Shown: positions 10,101-22,268, counted from the stretch's first letter. The stretch is 64,000 nt of DNA from Tetrapyrgos nigripes (GCA_013368315.1 JAACJM010000029.1:558001-622000), one strand, 5' to 3'. A program made the numbers and translations. Notes: a model not told the origin generated them from the sequence alone.

Positions 10101-13100
10101 GAACACTGTTGGAACTGCTCAGAACACAATATTCAAGTTGCACCAAAGTGAGATTAACAGTCTCCTGAAACAGTCCAAAATCAATTGCATGACTCAATCA
10201 CCAGACCTTCACCAGCTAAACCCAAGTGCATGCACTTGTTCACCAGTAGGAAAGATTTTGCAATGTGACAAACATAGAGGCTGGTTGCTGATGACATCAA
10301 CTCACAACAATTTTCAAACTCTGCAAAACCACACCCAAAACTGGGCAATGCATCAATTTCTTTCTTCAACTTGTACCACCACCATCTCCTCATTTCCTTT
10401 CTTCTACTCCCAGCCTGGCACTTTATCCTTCAGGTTCATGGCTCTTCCTAATATTGAACTCACTAGCTTCACTCCAGACTCACGGTAGGCTTTATGGGGA
10501 GTTCTTTTTGTTTGGGTCAGCAGTTTAATACCTGCATGTACTATCCAATCTACTTCCAGAGTTGCATGTATCATACATCAGTCAAAGTTGGTGCATCTGT
10601 TAGTCTTTTATAGGGTTCTCTAGGTCATTCACTGTATGCTTCTATTACACCATCTCACTCTCACATTGGCTCTTGGTCTATTTGCCCTCAAACCTTTCTT
10701 TACTCCTTTCTCGCCATTTCCTCTTTCAGCTTGTGAGGTAAGTTTTTCATGAAGACTAGCCGCTCTCAATTCTGACAATGACCTCCATAATTGTTTCTTA
10801 GACTTTCGTCTCATCTCAACCATCCACCTCACACCACATTTGTAACTGTTTGCAAAATCAGATCTGCCCTTTCCTTATGTTGTCACTGCATCACCATTGC
10901 AAGAGTGACATTGAGTGTGTTGTATAGAGGTGTGTTTACTGACTCTCTTTTCGTGTATTACCTGTCTCTGATGTTTCAATTCACATCTAGACAAGTCTCA
11001 ACCTGCTGACAGTCATCAACTGGAAGACCACTGCTTAGTGCTTAGTACCCATGTATGTGCCTAAGTAGACATTCTTTTGTACTTAGTGAGGTACTGTATG
11101 TTTGTAGTCCATAAATATATTTGGTATATGACTCTTTGGCTGCATCTAAATGTACTGCTAATGCTATGTTCAGGACCACTACTTCAACGCTGGTGTAAAT
11201 ATATGTTGCATTGTCATTCCAATACCATTAGAATATGGTGGAATGGCCAGAACTGTTCCAGTTGATGCAACAATGAAATGTAGTTCCAAGGGCGTTGCAT
11301 TGATAGTGGCCAGTTCTGCTGCCATTCCAATGCTGATACATCCTACTGGAACAATTCCAGGGCTACAACAGTGGTGGAACATAGCATTCATGCTCAGCTG
11401 CACACTCTGTGGCACTACAAGACTATTCAACTCAGTGATCTTTGGATGGGTACTTTGTCATCAGGGCTTGAGCTGCCTTTATCTTCCCAGAGCTCAAAGG
11501 TGGTTGAGCATAACTTATGTCACAAACTGCTACAGTTCTTTGTCCTCCTTCTTCCTTTACTTTGTCATTAAACCTGGAATTCCTTCATCATTCATCTATT
11601 GCTTTTCCTTGTTAATTTATACTCAGATTCATACTCAGCAAACCCTATAATAACTGTCAATCATTCTTCTACAATTTGGTACCTATAACTATCCATATTT
11701 GATCTGTTGTTCTTGTCTTTGATACATCATATGGCCATTGTTCTATTTTCGTTAACTCTTTCTCATCCCTTAGACTTTCTCATATATACTTGTGATCCCT
11801 TGTAACTGATTCCCCAGTTTGTTCACTTCATCTCCACTCTGTACATTTGTCTACACAGTGTTGAGCCTAGTCAGCTAGCTCATTTCCCTCTATCTCTATC
11901 TCAATCTACTATCTTGTTGGGTGGTTTATTTGACAACTTCTGGTTGATATGGTATGATGGGGTATGTTTATTGGCTTTTTCTTTTTTCCTTTTCATATGT
12001 GATCACTAAATGTAATCTTTTAGGCAGCAGATGCTCCTCATGTTTGCTATGTCCAGGTCACTCAGGGCTGGCCAAATTGGACACTTTCTGATGACACTCA
12101 ACTCGTGAAAACTCTCCTTCCTATGCAAGATGCCTCTGTTATCTTTGAACTACAGTACTATTGTTGGAATTCTATATCATTATATCAATCAATCTATCAT
12201 TTACTACAGCATTTGATCTATACTTACAATGATCCACTTGTATCCACATATGCACCACCTACTTTCCACTATGCTCCATACTTACATTGTAGTAACCACT
12301 TTACACCACTGTGCTATATTTACAGACTTGCTCAGCCACAGTAGCTAACAGTATATAAGCTTGTAAAATTAGATACTATTATCATGTGATTGCAGTAAGC
12401 TGCAAGCACAATACACTATTATCAGTTCCATATTATATGGTCTATAACTTTACTATGAATTACTTTATTGTAATTCCTACAACTATGATCTAGACTGCCA
12501 ATGGTGTTCAGTCTTCAGCAACTACAAGTTCTGAGTCAATAAGGACTGCACTATCATCATGTCCTTTACCCCATGTCCTGACCTTGACTCTCATATCAGC
12601 AAGGCCCAGCATTCTTTGGCTCAAACATGTGTGGTGAGCATGAGGGAGTCTGGAATCTCTTGGCAATGCAGAGTGGGAAAAGCAAAGAAAAGCAGAAGTT
12701 GAACATCATTGACGTCCTTGACTGCTCATGGCCTCAAAAAAAAAGGCTTCTTCTCTGATGTCTATCTCCACCACTACCTTGTCCATGTCCTTGACTCTAT
12801 CTCTCACTTCATCCACCTCTGTCACCAGTCTTCATGATTGCTTGCCCATCACTCCACCTCATGGGACCCTGTATGCAGCATGGCCCAAGGGCTACCACGT
12901 ATGTGATATTGTTGACAGTTTGACTGTGATGAAAGACCCAGCACCACAAAAAAGGGAGATTCCTTATAAGGGCTTATAAGGCAACTAAAATGAGCAATAC
13001 TCAAAGTAATACACCATTAATATCTTGATCAGTAAACTACCAGCCAGTTTGGTACAAGGTCAGACAATGCATAAGATAACTTTCAGATTGAGAGTAATTT

Positions 13101-14098
13101 CTTGACTAATACAGAAGAATTTACTTTTATACAATACAGTTATGAGTAAAACACTGAGGAAACCAATTCAGCTTTACATTACAGCCTGTACAATAGCCAA
13201 AATTTGAAATAATGTTTAAGAAGATCCTGACAATTATACTACCACTCACTTTAGGATGTGCTCCAACATTCAAGTAACAATGTTGAAGACTAGTATTATT
13301 TTGGGCATTTTAGGATTCAAAGTAATCATGTCTCTTATAACCACTGGGACAATGCCAAGAAGTAAACTCATCAAACAAACTCTTCAACATACGTGTGGTG
13401 TACTATCTCAGAATTATATTCCATCTTTCAGCATTATTTCTACCCTACTTCAATGATCACCAGCTCCCAATTTTGATGCAACTATAGTTGTGTACTGGCT
13501 TCATTGTCTCTGGTTCTGCAGTTGAGGGATTGTCAATGTATTCACATTTAAAAAGGGGTCATTGTTGGTTCAGGTGATTGTATGTCAGGAGTCAGTTATT
13601 GACGTACTGTTGTTATTATGTTGTCTCATCACATTGACTTTACTCATTGAAGAATTACAGCTGTGGTAATGAACTTTGTCACGTTTGATGCTTGAGCTAC
13701 ATTTGTTGATAAAACCAGTGTGCTCACTTCCAACTCTTTCATCAGCTGTGATTATGCTATCCAGAAGTACAAACATAGAGGATAGAATACATTCTCTGGC
13801 CCACATGTGAGGGTGAGTTCAGCCACCACATTCGTCACATTAGAGACTGTTACTGCTGGGTTGTGCTTATGTGTGACTGCATTGCTGTGGATGAGACTTC
13901 TCGTCTTTTTATGAGCACTTGGTAGCAAGAGGACTCATCACCTACACAAGGCAGGCTATTGATGGTGGAATATATTCTCAGGCCACTTCTTGGCAGTCCT
14001 TATTACTGCATGTGTTTATACATTTTCCAATGTTTGAAATCGTCACCATAACCTCTGATAGTCCTCCTGATCCTGTCAATGTGATGGAATGTTGCTTG
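10101..14098. other. Four kilobases without a recognisable gene
   Basis: Open frames here are short, overlapping and unlike known proteins. An imperfect inverted repeat around 11234-11327 (GGAATGGCCAGAACTG against CAGTTCTGCTGCCATTCC) is the only local structure noticed. The stretch may be old degenerate repeat sequence or an untranslated host region. Confidence 0.4.
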
Positions 14099-14103
14099 CT
14101 ATG

Positions 14104-14723
14104 TGTAAAGCCTATGCCTTTCCATAACTCCTTCCAATTGCTTCTGACTCCTTTTCAACTCTCCCCTTTTGTTCCATTTCATTTCCAATTCATTTCTGAG
14201 TTGCCACAAATCTGTTAGTTTACAATTCCCATCGGATCCTATCTGACTCATATCGGATACTAACTGGACAGCTCGCATTCATACTTCTTTCATTTCCACT
14301 TCATATCTTGTAGCACCTTGTGCTCCCCTTCCTTTTCTTTCCAAAGGGTTTCCACGTGATGATAGCAAATTGAGTGTTTCTCTTTGTCTTTACCTTTTCC
14401 AGTAGTTTCCATATTCATTTCCGATAGTTCCCTATCTCATTCCATTTACTTCCGATATAGTACTTAAGCTAGCAACTTTGTAGTAGATAGCTTAAGTCTA
14501 AAATCAATTTAGCTGGTCTCCTATCTTTTCTAATCAATTCTGATTAGACAACTAGCCATTAACCTTCTGTCTTGACTTTCTGGTCTTTCCAATCAGTTCC
14601 TCCCTCTTCCAGTCTATCCTCTTCCTGTCTGGTTCTGCCCGGATCTATTATCATTCCATTCTTTCCCATAGACCTCTGCAGTCCATAGTATTTCCTAGTA
14701 CTAGGATCCACCCAGACTTAACA
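14104..14723 (+). repeat. Solo LTR of the gypsy-1 family, with exact 5-bp target duplication
   Basis: It starts TGTAAAGCCTATGCC and ends ACTTAACA. It is the reverse complement of the LTRs at 16282-17003 and 23842-24449, so it lies in the orientation opposite to gypsy-1. The flanks are CTATG (14099-14103) and CTATG (14724-14728). It has about two units of the 11-bp repeat that is expanded in the left gypsy-1 LTR. It was probably left by recombination between the two LTRs of a complete element. Confidence 0.93.
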
Positions 14724-14881
14724 CTATGCCACTATTACTCCTACATGGGGCAGCAATTGGGTGTCCTACCTAAATGGTTCAGACAGCAACAGTTACATCT
14801 CACTGTGTGTTTAACAATTATCAGCTTCTCTATTAAGCAGCCTGTACCTGTGAGTATTGTCATTTAATGTTATGTATGTTC

Positions 14882-15358
14882 TGTCAAGGTTGTCGATACA
14901 CTCAAATAACCACCCAAGTCACACACTAAGAGAACAGATGTAAACAGATAGATTGAGAGAGATGTAAATGAGATGTAGAGAGGAAGAAGGACGAGTAGGC
15001 TGACTAGGCTCTACACTGTGTAGTAGTAGTATGGAGCAGAGACGAAGTGAACAAACTGGGGAATTAGTTACAAGAGATCTCGAGTATATATGAGAAATGT
15101 GAAGGGATGGGAAAAGTAAATAAAAATAGAATGGTACCATATTGTTGAGAAAGGTAAGAAGATCAGACCAATCAAGTTAAAGATGGATACGAGATAAGAA
15201 AGATGAGAAGATTAATCGACAGGTTTTATAAAGTTCAAAGTCAGAAATATAAGGTTGAAGGTTTTATCGAGGAAATGCAATGGACGAATGATCAGAGAAA
15301 GGGTTCGATAATAAAGTAGAAGAGGAAGGAGGGCAAAGAATTGTAGCAGTTCGTGACA
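14882..15358 (+). repeat. Solo LTR, family R2, with exact 5-bp target duplication
   Basis: The 477-bp repeat starts TGTCAAGGTTGTCGATAC and ends GCAGTTCGTGACA, so its ends form the short inverted pair TGTCA/TGACA expected of an LTR. TGTTC flanks it on both sides (14877-14881 and 15359-15363). A shorter relative is at 9723-10100. The orientation given is arbitrary because no coding element of the family is present. Confidence 0.88.
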
Positions 15359-15363
15359 TGTTC

Positions 15364-16281
15364 TGACTGTTGACAATCAAGGCATATGTGTGTTCTCAGT
15401 CCCCATGGGTTGTACTCTATGTACATCTACCCACCACAGTCAACTGCAACTTTCTTAAATCCCAGAATTGTTTCATTGCATCACTAAAAGTGTATAGAGT
15501 CAGGGTTGTGTTTAAATATCATAAATTGAAACCATAGATAGTGTGCAATGTGACTTGCTTGATTATTAGCTTCTTTTACTTCATTTGAGTGTGATAAAAC
15601 AGGGACCACTATATATTATGAGGCTGAATGAAATGATTACAAGTTTTATACACTGCTAGGGAAAAGCATGGGTACATGGATTTTTGGCAGGTTAGGAGGG
15701 ATACAGGTCAACATCTATGAAAATGCTTTGTGGGCCATCACTTCACATGGCAATAATGAAGCCATTATGTCATTGGTACATTTTTCATCAAGCTTCAACA
15801 GTGCGAGGATGATGATGGTTGATGACTAGAGGCACATGGCTTGGCAGCAAATGCCGGTACCAGCTTCGGGTCAAAAGAAAGACCATATACCAAGTTATCT
15901 AAACAACATAGCCACACATGGAAACCTGAGATTATAAGAACAAGTCTCTAAAGGGCCTCATAACCTGCTGCCAACCTATGACCCTTTGACAAATACATGC
16001 CAGATCATGGTGTATATGGCCTATAATCATAGAGTTACTTTACATACAAAGTCACCAATCAGCAGACTGACATGCACATGAGACAACAGAAGATCTATTT
16101 ATATATATTTGTATGTTTGTTAGTTGACGATACTTGTATTATTTGCTGTATGTTGATATTTACTGTGAAATCTGATCAAGTCCTCTCTTTCTAACCTTCA
16201 TCATGCCTTTCCTATTGAAGCTCTTCACTCTTGCATTGATTGCTTTCTTCACACTTGTTATTTCCACCCAAAAGCAGCCTT
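15364..16281. other. No recognisable gene
   Basis: Unique-looking, AT-rich sequence with only short frames. It ends at the outer edge of the gypsy-1 left LTR. Confidence 0.4.
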
Positions 16282-17003
16282 TGTTACAAGCGGATCTTAG
16301 TGCTAGGAAACACTATGGACCTGGGCAGAGGTCTATGGGGAAGAATGGAACAATAATAGATCCAAACAGAACTGGACTGGAAGAGGAAAGATCTGGTCAG
16401 AACGACCAGAAAGTCAAGACGGAAGGTTAATGGCACTATTGGTACCACCTCACTAGTTGTCTAATCAGAATTGATCGGAAAAGATAGGAGACCAGCTAAA
16501 TCAATTTTAGACTTAAGCTATCTACTACAAAGTTGCTAGCTTAAGTACTATATCAGAAGTATACAGAATGAGATAGGGAATTATCAGAAATGAATATTGA
16601 AACTACTGGAAAAGGTAAAGACAAAGGGATACACTCAATTTGCTATTATCGCATGGAAACCCTTTGGAAAGAAAAGGAAGGGGAGCACAAGGTGCTACGA
16701 GATATGAAGCGGAAATGAAAGAAGTATAAATGCAAGCTGTCCAGTTAGTATCCAATATGAGTCAGATAGGATCTGACGGGAAATGTAAACTAAACAGATT
16801 TGTGGCAACTCGGAAATGAAATGGAAATGAAATGGAAATGAAATGGAAATGAAATGGAAATGAAATGGAAATGAAATGGAAATGAAATGGAAATGAAATG
16901 GAAATGAAATGGAAATGAAATGGAAATGAAATGGAACAAAAGGGGAGAGTCGGAAAAGAGTCAGAAGCAATCGGAAGGAGTTATGGAAGGCATAGGCTTT
17001 ACA
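16282..17003 (-). repeat. 3' LTR of gypsy-1
   Basis: On the plus strand it reads TGTTACAAGCGGATC to GGCATAGGCTTTACA. The inner boundary is fixed by the match to the solo LTR at 14104-14723, and a purine tract on the minus strand follows directly. It is about 100 bp longer than the solo copy because of an expanded 11-bp repeat at 16812-16935. Confidence 0.9.
16812..16935 (+). repeat. 11-bp tandem repeat inside gypsy-1 3' LTR
   Basis: About eleven near-perfect copies of GAAATGAAATG stand at a position where the other two LTR copies of the family have about one or two. On the minus strand it reads as repeating Phe-His-Phe-Ile-Ser-like residues, which is not a real protein. Confidence 0.9.
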
Positions 17004-17016
17004 GTATCCCCCTCTT
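17004..17016 (-). other. Polypurine tract of gypsy-1
   Basis: On the minus strand AAGAGGGGGATAC directly precedes the LTR start TGTAAAGCC. This is the plus-strand priming site expected for an LTR element transcribed leftward. Confidence 0.75.
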
Positions 17017-17290
17017 AGGCCTCGAGCCCTCAAGAGGTATGGAAAGGAATAGGGTCTGTAAGGAATTGAAGTTATGGAACAATAGAAGTAAAAATAGAAA
17101 AAGGGTTGACCCCAGAATGGAACAATAAGAAACAGAAAGTAATGGAAATGATTGGAAAGTTGTTGGGTTACCAGATTTGGAAACAGATGGGTCAAAATGT
17201 GTAAACAATTGCAAATGGTCTGTGCACAGTTTTGGGTCCTACAAATATGGATAGGGTCAGAAATGCCTGGACAGTAACTTCATCACAGCA

Positions 17291-18300
17291 ATGTCTTCCT
17301 CTACCAGTCCCACTACCATCAGCCCTGCAACTCCTTCTTCATTCCAATTCTGGTTCCCCCTGCTCCTCACGTTCCTATCTATGTTTCCACTTGCCCCCAT
17401 GAATTCCTGCAAGAGTGGGAGAATAACAACCCAAAGACCCAAATCCCTCTGGAGCCTGTCATTCCCGTCGATAAACTGCGTGTCGGCAACCAGGTGGAAA
17501 AAGTCGCGATCGACAAGGAAAACAAAGCTGGTGAGTAGCTCTGAGAGGATCAGATTTGTCTGGGTTTTGACAGAATTTTCTTTTCTAGCCATGGATGAGC
17601 ATTTGCGAAGGCGAACACAGTGATGGAGGATTGGGAGGATGACCAGAATTCAGCGGAGGCTGGGAAAAAGGTGGAATTGGAAGCAGAAGAGGCCCTGGCA
17701 CTTCGGAAATGGACAGAGGAGACAGAGAAATATGAGGTGTGGCAAAAGTCAATGACAGTTTTGAACAAGAATGCGGAGAGGTGAAGGTCTGGTAGGGAAG
17801 AAGAGGGAAACGTGGTGGGACCGTTGGAAAAGGCCAAAGGAAAACAGCCAGCAGGAGTGGAGCCGGCAAGCCTGCGTGCATCTTGGAGAAGAAGAGTTGA
17901 TGAGGATAGTGGAAACGAATCAGAGAACAATGTCGACAAAGGGGATGTGTTTGAGGATCCGTGCGATCAGTGCAGAAGACATAGAATTCCGTGCATTTCC
18001 AATGGGCACAGTTGTGCCAACATCAAGAGTGGGTGCAGCTTCACCAGTCAGGCTGAGCTATATCCTGACACCTTCTTACTCATCCCGATCCAGCTTGCTC
18101 AACCCAATCATCTCATCAGGATCGGAGACACCATGGACATGATCGCAAAGCATTTTCACATTAATGTCAAGGAAGTGGCAGCAGACGCAGGCTGATGTCA
18201 ATTGGGGATCTGGCAGGAAAGGCAAAAGGAAAGGGGAAAGCCAAGGGATCAGCCAGATCAAAGAGGGAAAAGCCGAAGTCCAAGGCTACTGTTGAGGACT
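17291..18300 (+). CDS. Antisense spliced accessory ORF with Cys-rich motif inside gypsy-1
   Basis: Between the gypsy-1 chromodomain and its 3' LTR, the opposite strand carries a coding-like frame. It begins MSSSTSPTTISPATPSS and, after a frame change, runs through HEFLQEWENNNPKTQIPLEP and VGNQVEKVAIDKENKA. A GTGAGT...TTTTCTAG intron (about 17531-17588) follows, then AMDEHLRRR. After another frame change come charged helices such as EAEEALALRKWTEETEKYEV. A Cys cluster follows, CDQCRRHRIPC plus two further Cys, and the frame ends in a Lys-rich tail (KGKGKAKGSARSKREKPK). Stops near 17621 and 17782 break the frame. The Cys cluster resembles a short zinc-binding module, but no defined family is assigned. 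Function is unknown. Confidence 0.5.
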
Positions 18301-18539
18301 AGGAATGAGTCGGGGATGCATGGACACGGACTTGTAATTTTATCGTATATAGTTTTTTGCAGATCCAGATGGGCAAAAACTTTCTTGGATTTTTTGAAGT
18401 GTGAATAAGATCGGAACTGAAAGGAAGTATGAATCGAGTGCATGTAATGTGATCATAAAATGGAAATGAATCGGAAAGCTTTGGAAAGGACTTGGAAATG
18501 GTAGAAACAGATGAGACAGAGATGGAGAAAGTGGAAAGT

Positions 18540-19830
18540 GATCGGAAACGCTTATAATGGTCAGATTCTTCTTGTGAAAATCTGTAATAGCTTCATCGGC
18601 CATAAGCTCATCTGCTGGAATCCATGAGAATTTCTCGTCAGTGCCCTCATAACCAGACCACTGTACCATGTATAAGAAGAGAGGACATTTCCAGCAGCGC
18701 CAATCAATTTTCAAGTCTAAGATTTCAGTGATCTCGTACTGGAGTTCACCTTCAATCTCAACCAGAGCCGGTGGGTCCAGGTGTCGATTCAGAATGGTAT
18801 TGGGGACACATGGAAGACAGGATGGATGGCACAGAGATAGTCAGGAAGTTTAAGGGTATATGACAGAGAGCTAGAACGAGCCATGACCTTGAAGGGACTT
18901 AAGAACTTTTCAGAAAACTTCGGAGTAGGTCGGGTAGTCTTAATATGTTTGGCTGATATGGAGACTTCAGAACTGATAGGGATATCTGGTAAATCCAGAC
19001 AACATTTGTCAGCTTGAACCTTGTAATGTTGCTGAGCTTCCCAGATCTCATCCTGGAGGAAGGTATGAAGTTCCTCGAGATTGACAACAAAATGCTGGGC
19101 ACACTCAGAAGCAAGGTTGTAGTCTGGATGTACTGTGAGGTTAGGATGGAAACCCTTGTTTGTGAAGAATAGAGTGATTCCAGTGGAAGTGTTCAGAGTG
19201 TTGTTGTAAGCAAACTCAGCAATGGGAAGTAGGGAAGACCAGTTGTCCTGCTGGTAGGAACAATAGATCCTGCTCAAGTGTTTGGTTGGTACACTCGGGT
19301 GATAACCTGAAGTGAAATGAAGTTCCATGTCTAAGGCTTTACCTAAGGACCAGAAGAAATGGGAAATGAATTCAGAACCATGATCAGAAGTGACATGGTT
19401 AGGAATGCCATGTTTGGAGAAAACATGAAGAACAAAGAGTTCTGTGAGTTGTTCCGAGGAATGAAAATTCCCTGTTTGGATGCTCAGTCCACAATTACCA
19501 GGATCACTGTGTATCTGTTGGAATCTGGTAATTACTCAATAAAATCCATGGAAATTGAATCCCAGGGACGGACCAGAATAGAAAGGGGTTTGAGCAGACT
19601 ATAAGGGTGATGTCGTCGAGGCTTGTTGCGACCACAAACCATGCAGGAAGACATGTAGTCCCAGACGAATTTCTGGATCTTTGGCCAAGTGTAATGCTGT
19701 CAGATAAGATTGAGAGTCCGGTTCTGTCTGAAATGTCCCGTGAGTGGATGGTTGTGGTGCTGATGCAATACTTGAAGGCAGAGGTCAGAACCTGCAGGAA
19801 TGAATATCCTGTCATCTAAGCATAGAAGTC
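18540..19830 (-). pseudogene. Gypsy-1 integrase and chromodomain
   Basis: Rightmost is the integrase N-terminal and core region, with frame-shifted pieces around 19504-19815. Then comes TSGYHP directly joined to a YCSYQQDNWSSLLPIAEFAY block (18789-19328). The usual QTDGQTER segment carrying the catalytic Glu is absent, so a short deletion has removed it. The C-terminal part has PKFSEKFLSPFKVMAR and IHPVFHVSPI, the GPF/Y-like and HPVFHVS blocks. A chromodomain follows at about 18560-18714, with YMVQWSGYEGTDEKFSWIPA and DFHKK. Chromodomains direct integration toward modified chromatin. Confidence 0.85.
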
Positions 19831-20787
19831 CTGAGTCATCTAGTTTCCATCAGGGTGCATCCGGATCCTGAGCAAGCTTAAGACCAGCTTGAGATTCCAG
19901 ATCAGAAGCATAGGATTCCTGAATAGTGGAATGGAGTTGCTCGATATCCATGATAACTGATGCACAGAGCATTGGAGCTTCCAGGAAAGAGGCTCAGAGC
20001 GACTCGGAAAGTTGTTCATGAGTAAAGACTGGGTGGAAATTCTGCCACTATCCCCCTCTTTTGGATAGACGTCCCACCATCTAGTAAGAGAATCTGGTTT
20101 GGCACCCGAATAATGAGATTGAATCTGGAAAGGTATTCGGACCACCGTACTTAACATCAAGTAAGAATTTTGGTGGTTGAGAAATATTCCAAATTCTTGT
20201 GATCTGTGACAACGTCAATAGGAGATCCAGAGCCTTCCAGGTAATGCCACCAAATACGGAATGCTTCCTTATTGTGGACGCCATAATTGAGTCCAGCAGC
20301 ATAAAGGGTGTAGGAATGGAATGCAATGGGATGGATTTCACTGGAATCATACTGGAGGGACAGGATAGCTGCACTGGGTGCAAACACTTGTAATTCCTTG
20401 GATATACAGAGGAATTACACAAGACTTACACTAGTACACTCAATATGTAAGTCCACTTGACTTACTGAAGTATTACCAAAGACCACTGTGAGACTTCATG
20501 CCTTACAATAGTCATATATAATTGTTCTATTTTTCTTGGTCTCTGGTAATACTTCAGTAAGTCAAGTGGACTTACATATTGAGTGTACCAGTGTAAGTCT
20601 TATGTAATTCCTTTGTATATCCAAGGAATTACAAGTGTTTGCACCCAGTGCTGCATCGGTTTCAACAATGATCTGTTGATTTGGTACCCAATGACCAAGG
20701 ACCAGAGCAGAAGTGAAAAGGATTGTTGGCATGTCAGGGTCCATTTCCATGGGATACTTTTCAGGTAAGACAGGTAAGAGGTACAAC
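19831..20787 (-). pseudogene. Gypsy-1 RNase H domain, split by a hairpin element
   Basis: The right part ends IIVETDAALGA. The left part (20157-20371) gives AAILSLQYDSSEIHPIAFHS, then NYGVHNKEAFRIWWHYLEGS and PIDVVTDHKNLEYFSTTK, all typical of Ty3/gypsy RNase H. Between them lies the 279-bp inverted-repeat insertion at 20372-20650. If the insertion and one copy of its flanking CAG are ignored, the frame runs ETDAAILSLQY without a break. Left of 20157 the sequence continues toward the integrase N-terminus with several frame breaks. Confidence 0.88.
20372..20650. mobile_element. 279-bp foldback element with CACTGG ends (CACTA-like MITE)
   Basis: Two arms of about 112 bp form a nearly perfect inverted repeat with only a handful of mismatches, around a centre of about 55 bp. 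The ends are CACTGGGTGCAAACACTTG and its complement. On the plus strand CTG flanks both sides (20369-20371 and 20651-20653), a 3-bp target duplication. A 5-bp reading (GCAGC with ACTGGG ends) is equally compatible. CACTG-type ends with 3-bp duplications are known from the CACTA/EnSpm superfamily. It has no coding capacity. Confidence 0.85.
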
Positions 20788-21560
20788 GATATTGGAGTAA
20801 TTATAAATGAACTGCCTGTAAAATTTACAGAATCCGAGGAAAGACTGTATATCCCGGACTTTCTGAGAAATGGGCCAGTCCAGAATAGTGCAGATTTTAG
20901 CGGTATCCATTGTAAGACCCTCGGGAGAGAGAATGTAGCCTAGGTACTCCACGGTATCAACAGAAAAGAAGCATTTTTCAGGATTAACAAAGAGTCTGTG
21001 CTTGTGGAGCTGGCGGAACACTTCAACTACATGCTTCCAGTGATCCCCCTCATTTTCTGGGTAATTCAGGACGTCATCCAGATATATGATAACGGTAACG
21101 TTGAGGAGATCCTTGAATATATCGTTGATAAAGTGCTGGAAAGCGGCGGAAGGGTTGCTGAGACTGAAAGGCATGACTTTCCATTCAAAGGAACTTTAGC
21201 GGGTCTGGAAAGCTGTTTTGCATTTGTCTCCCTCAGTGATGCAGACCAAGTCCAACTTGGTATAGATTTTTGTGCACCTAGAAGTGTCTAAAAGCTTGGA
21301 AATGAGTGGAAGCGGATACCTATCCTTCTTCATGATGGCATTGAGGCCAAGAAGTCAATGCAGAGCTGAAGCTCTCCATTTTTCTTTTTCACAAAGAGGA
21401 CCCGAGCCACGAAGGAAGAGGATGACAGTTTGATAAAACCCATGGCAAGATGTTTGTCAACGAATTTTCATAATTCCCCTAGTTTCTGATCAGATATCAG
21501 ATAAATCCAGGCAACTAGTGGAGGTGCACCATCAACCAAATCGATTTTAAGATTTTAGGG
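20788..21560 (-). pseudogene. Gypsy-1 reverse transcriptase
   Basis: From right to left the frames give [20 protein letters not shown], then [28 protein letters not shown], and [13 protein letters not shown] followed by a stop. FEWKVMPFSLSNPSAAFQHF follows, then VIIYLDD with the active-site YLDD at 21073-21084, and the thumb region FLGFCKFYRQFI. These are the standard Ty3/gypsy RT blocks. A short stretch after the first catalytic Asp (KLDL) is missing, and at least one stop interrupts the frame. Confidence 0.9.
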
Positions 21561-21639
21561 ACAATGCAGAGCCAGTTTATCTGAGAGTCCTTCATCAAAA
21601 ACGTTGGAAAAGTCAGCTAGATACTCAGGAGCCTTCAGA

Positions 21640-22268
21640 TCAGGCTTGGAATCTGAGTTTGATGTGGATGCAGCCTGAGCCTGAGTTGGAGAACCATCGG
21701 ATCCAGCTGATCTTGTTTACAACAGCGATGGAAAGCTGCTGCTCCAATGATAGTGATACGGATGTCATCAACGGAAGAGGATAGAAATAAATGGGTTCAT
21801 TCAGCCAGAGAGGTTTCTTGGAGCGAGTGGATGGCTTTGAAGCTGGAAGTGGTGTGGAAACTGTGGGACCCAGATCAGTGACAGGTGACGACACACAGGG
21901 TCCAGAGCTCAGGGAGACAGCAACTGGTTTGGGCCTGCAGAATGCAATGTTTCCTTTTGCCCAGTCAACTAACGGGTTGTAGCAGGAAAGAAAACTATAT
22001 CCTAGGACACCCTTACAAGTTGAGTCAAGATTAGTGACATAGAAGTCAAGGGAAACTTGCTCCCCGGTCAGAAAGTACATGGAAACAGAGCATACTTTAT
22101 TGATTGTACACGGGACAGACGAATGGGAGAAATGGGAACAGTAGGTAGGGAATGTTCAGAAACATATAGGGAATCGATAAAACAATCTGATGAACCAGAG
22201 TCCAAAAGTGACGGAAAAGAAAGAAAAATGTTCGGAATGTTAGCATGATATATTTTCAACAGAAGCAT
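21640..22268 (-). pseudogene. Gypsy-1 aspartic protease region
   Basis: The frame at 22068-22268 contains FPSLLDSGSSDCFID, the retropepsin active site (DSGSS). It is followed by the flap-side block YFLTGEQVSLDFYV and GVLGYSFLSCYNPLVDWA (21640-22080), where GYSFL corresponds to the second conserved protease box. A Ser/Pro-rich linker then leads toward RT. A frame break falls near 22080. The protease would process the gag-pol polyprotein. Confidence 0.87.

Noticed and set aside
11179..11650. Overlapping frames of 83 and 135 codons on opposite strands
   Set aside because: No recognisable domain and no support for choosing one strand; probably chance frames around an imperfect inverted repeat.
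9723..15358. The two R2 repeats as LTRs of one element
   Set aside because: The right copy has its own matching TGTTC flanks on both sides, and the intervening DNA has no retrotransposon genes.
16695..17195. Long minus-strand frame rich in Phe, His and Ser
   Set aside because: Generated by the 11-bp LTR microsatellite; it lies within the LTR and its edge.
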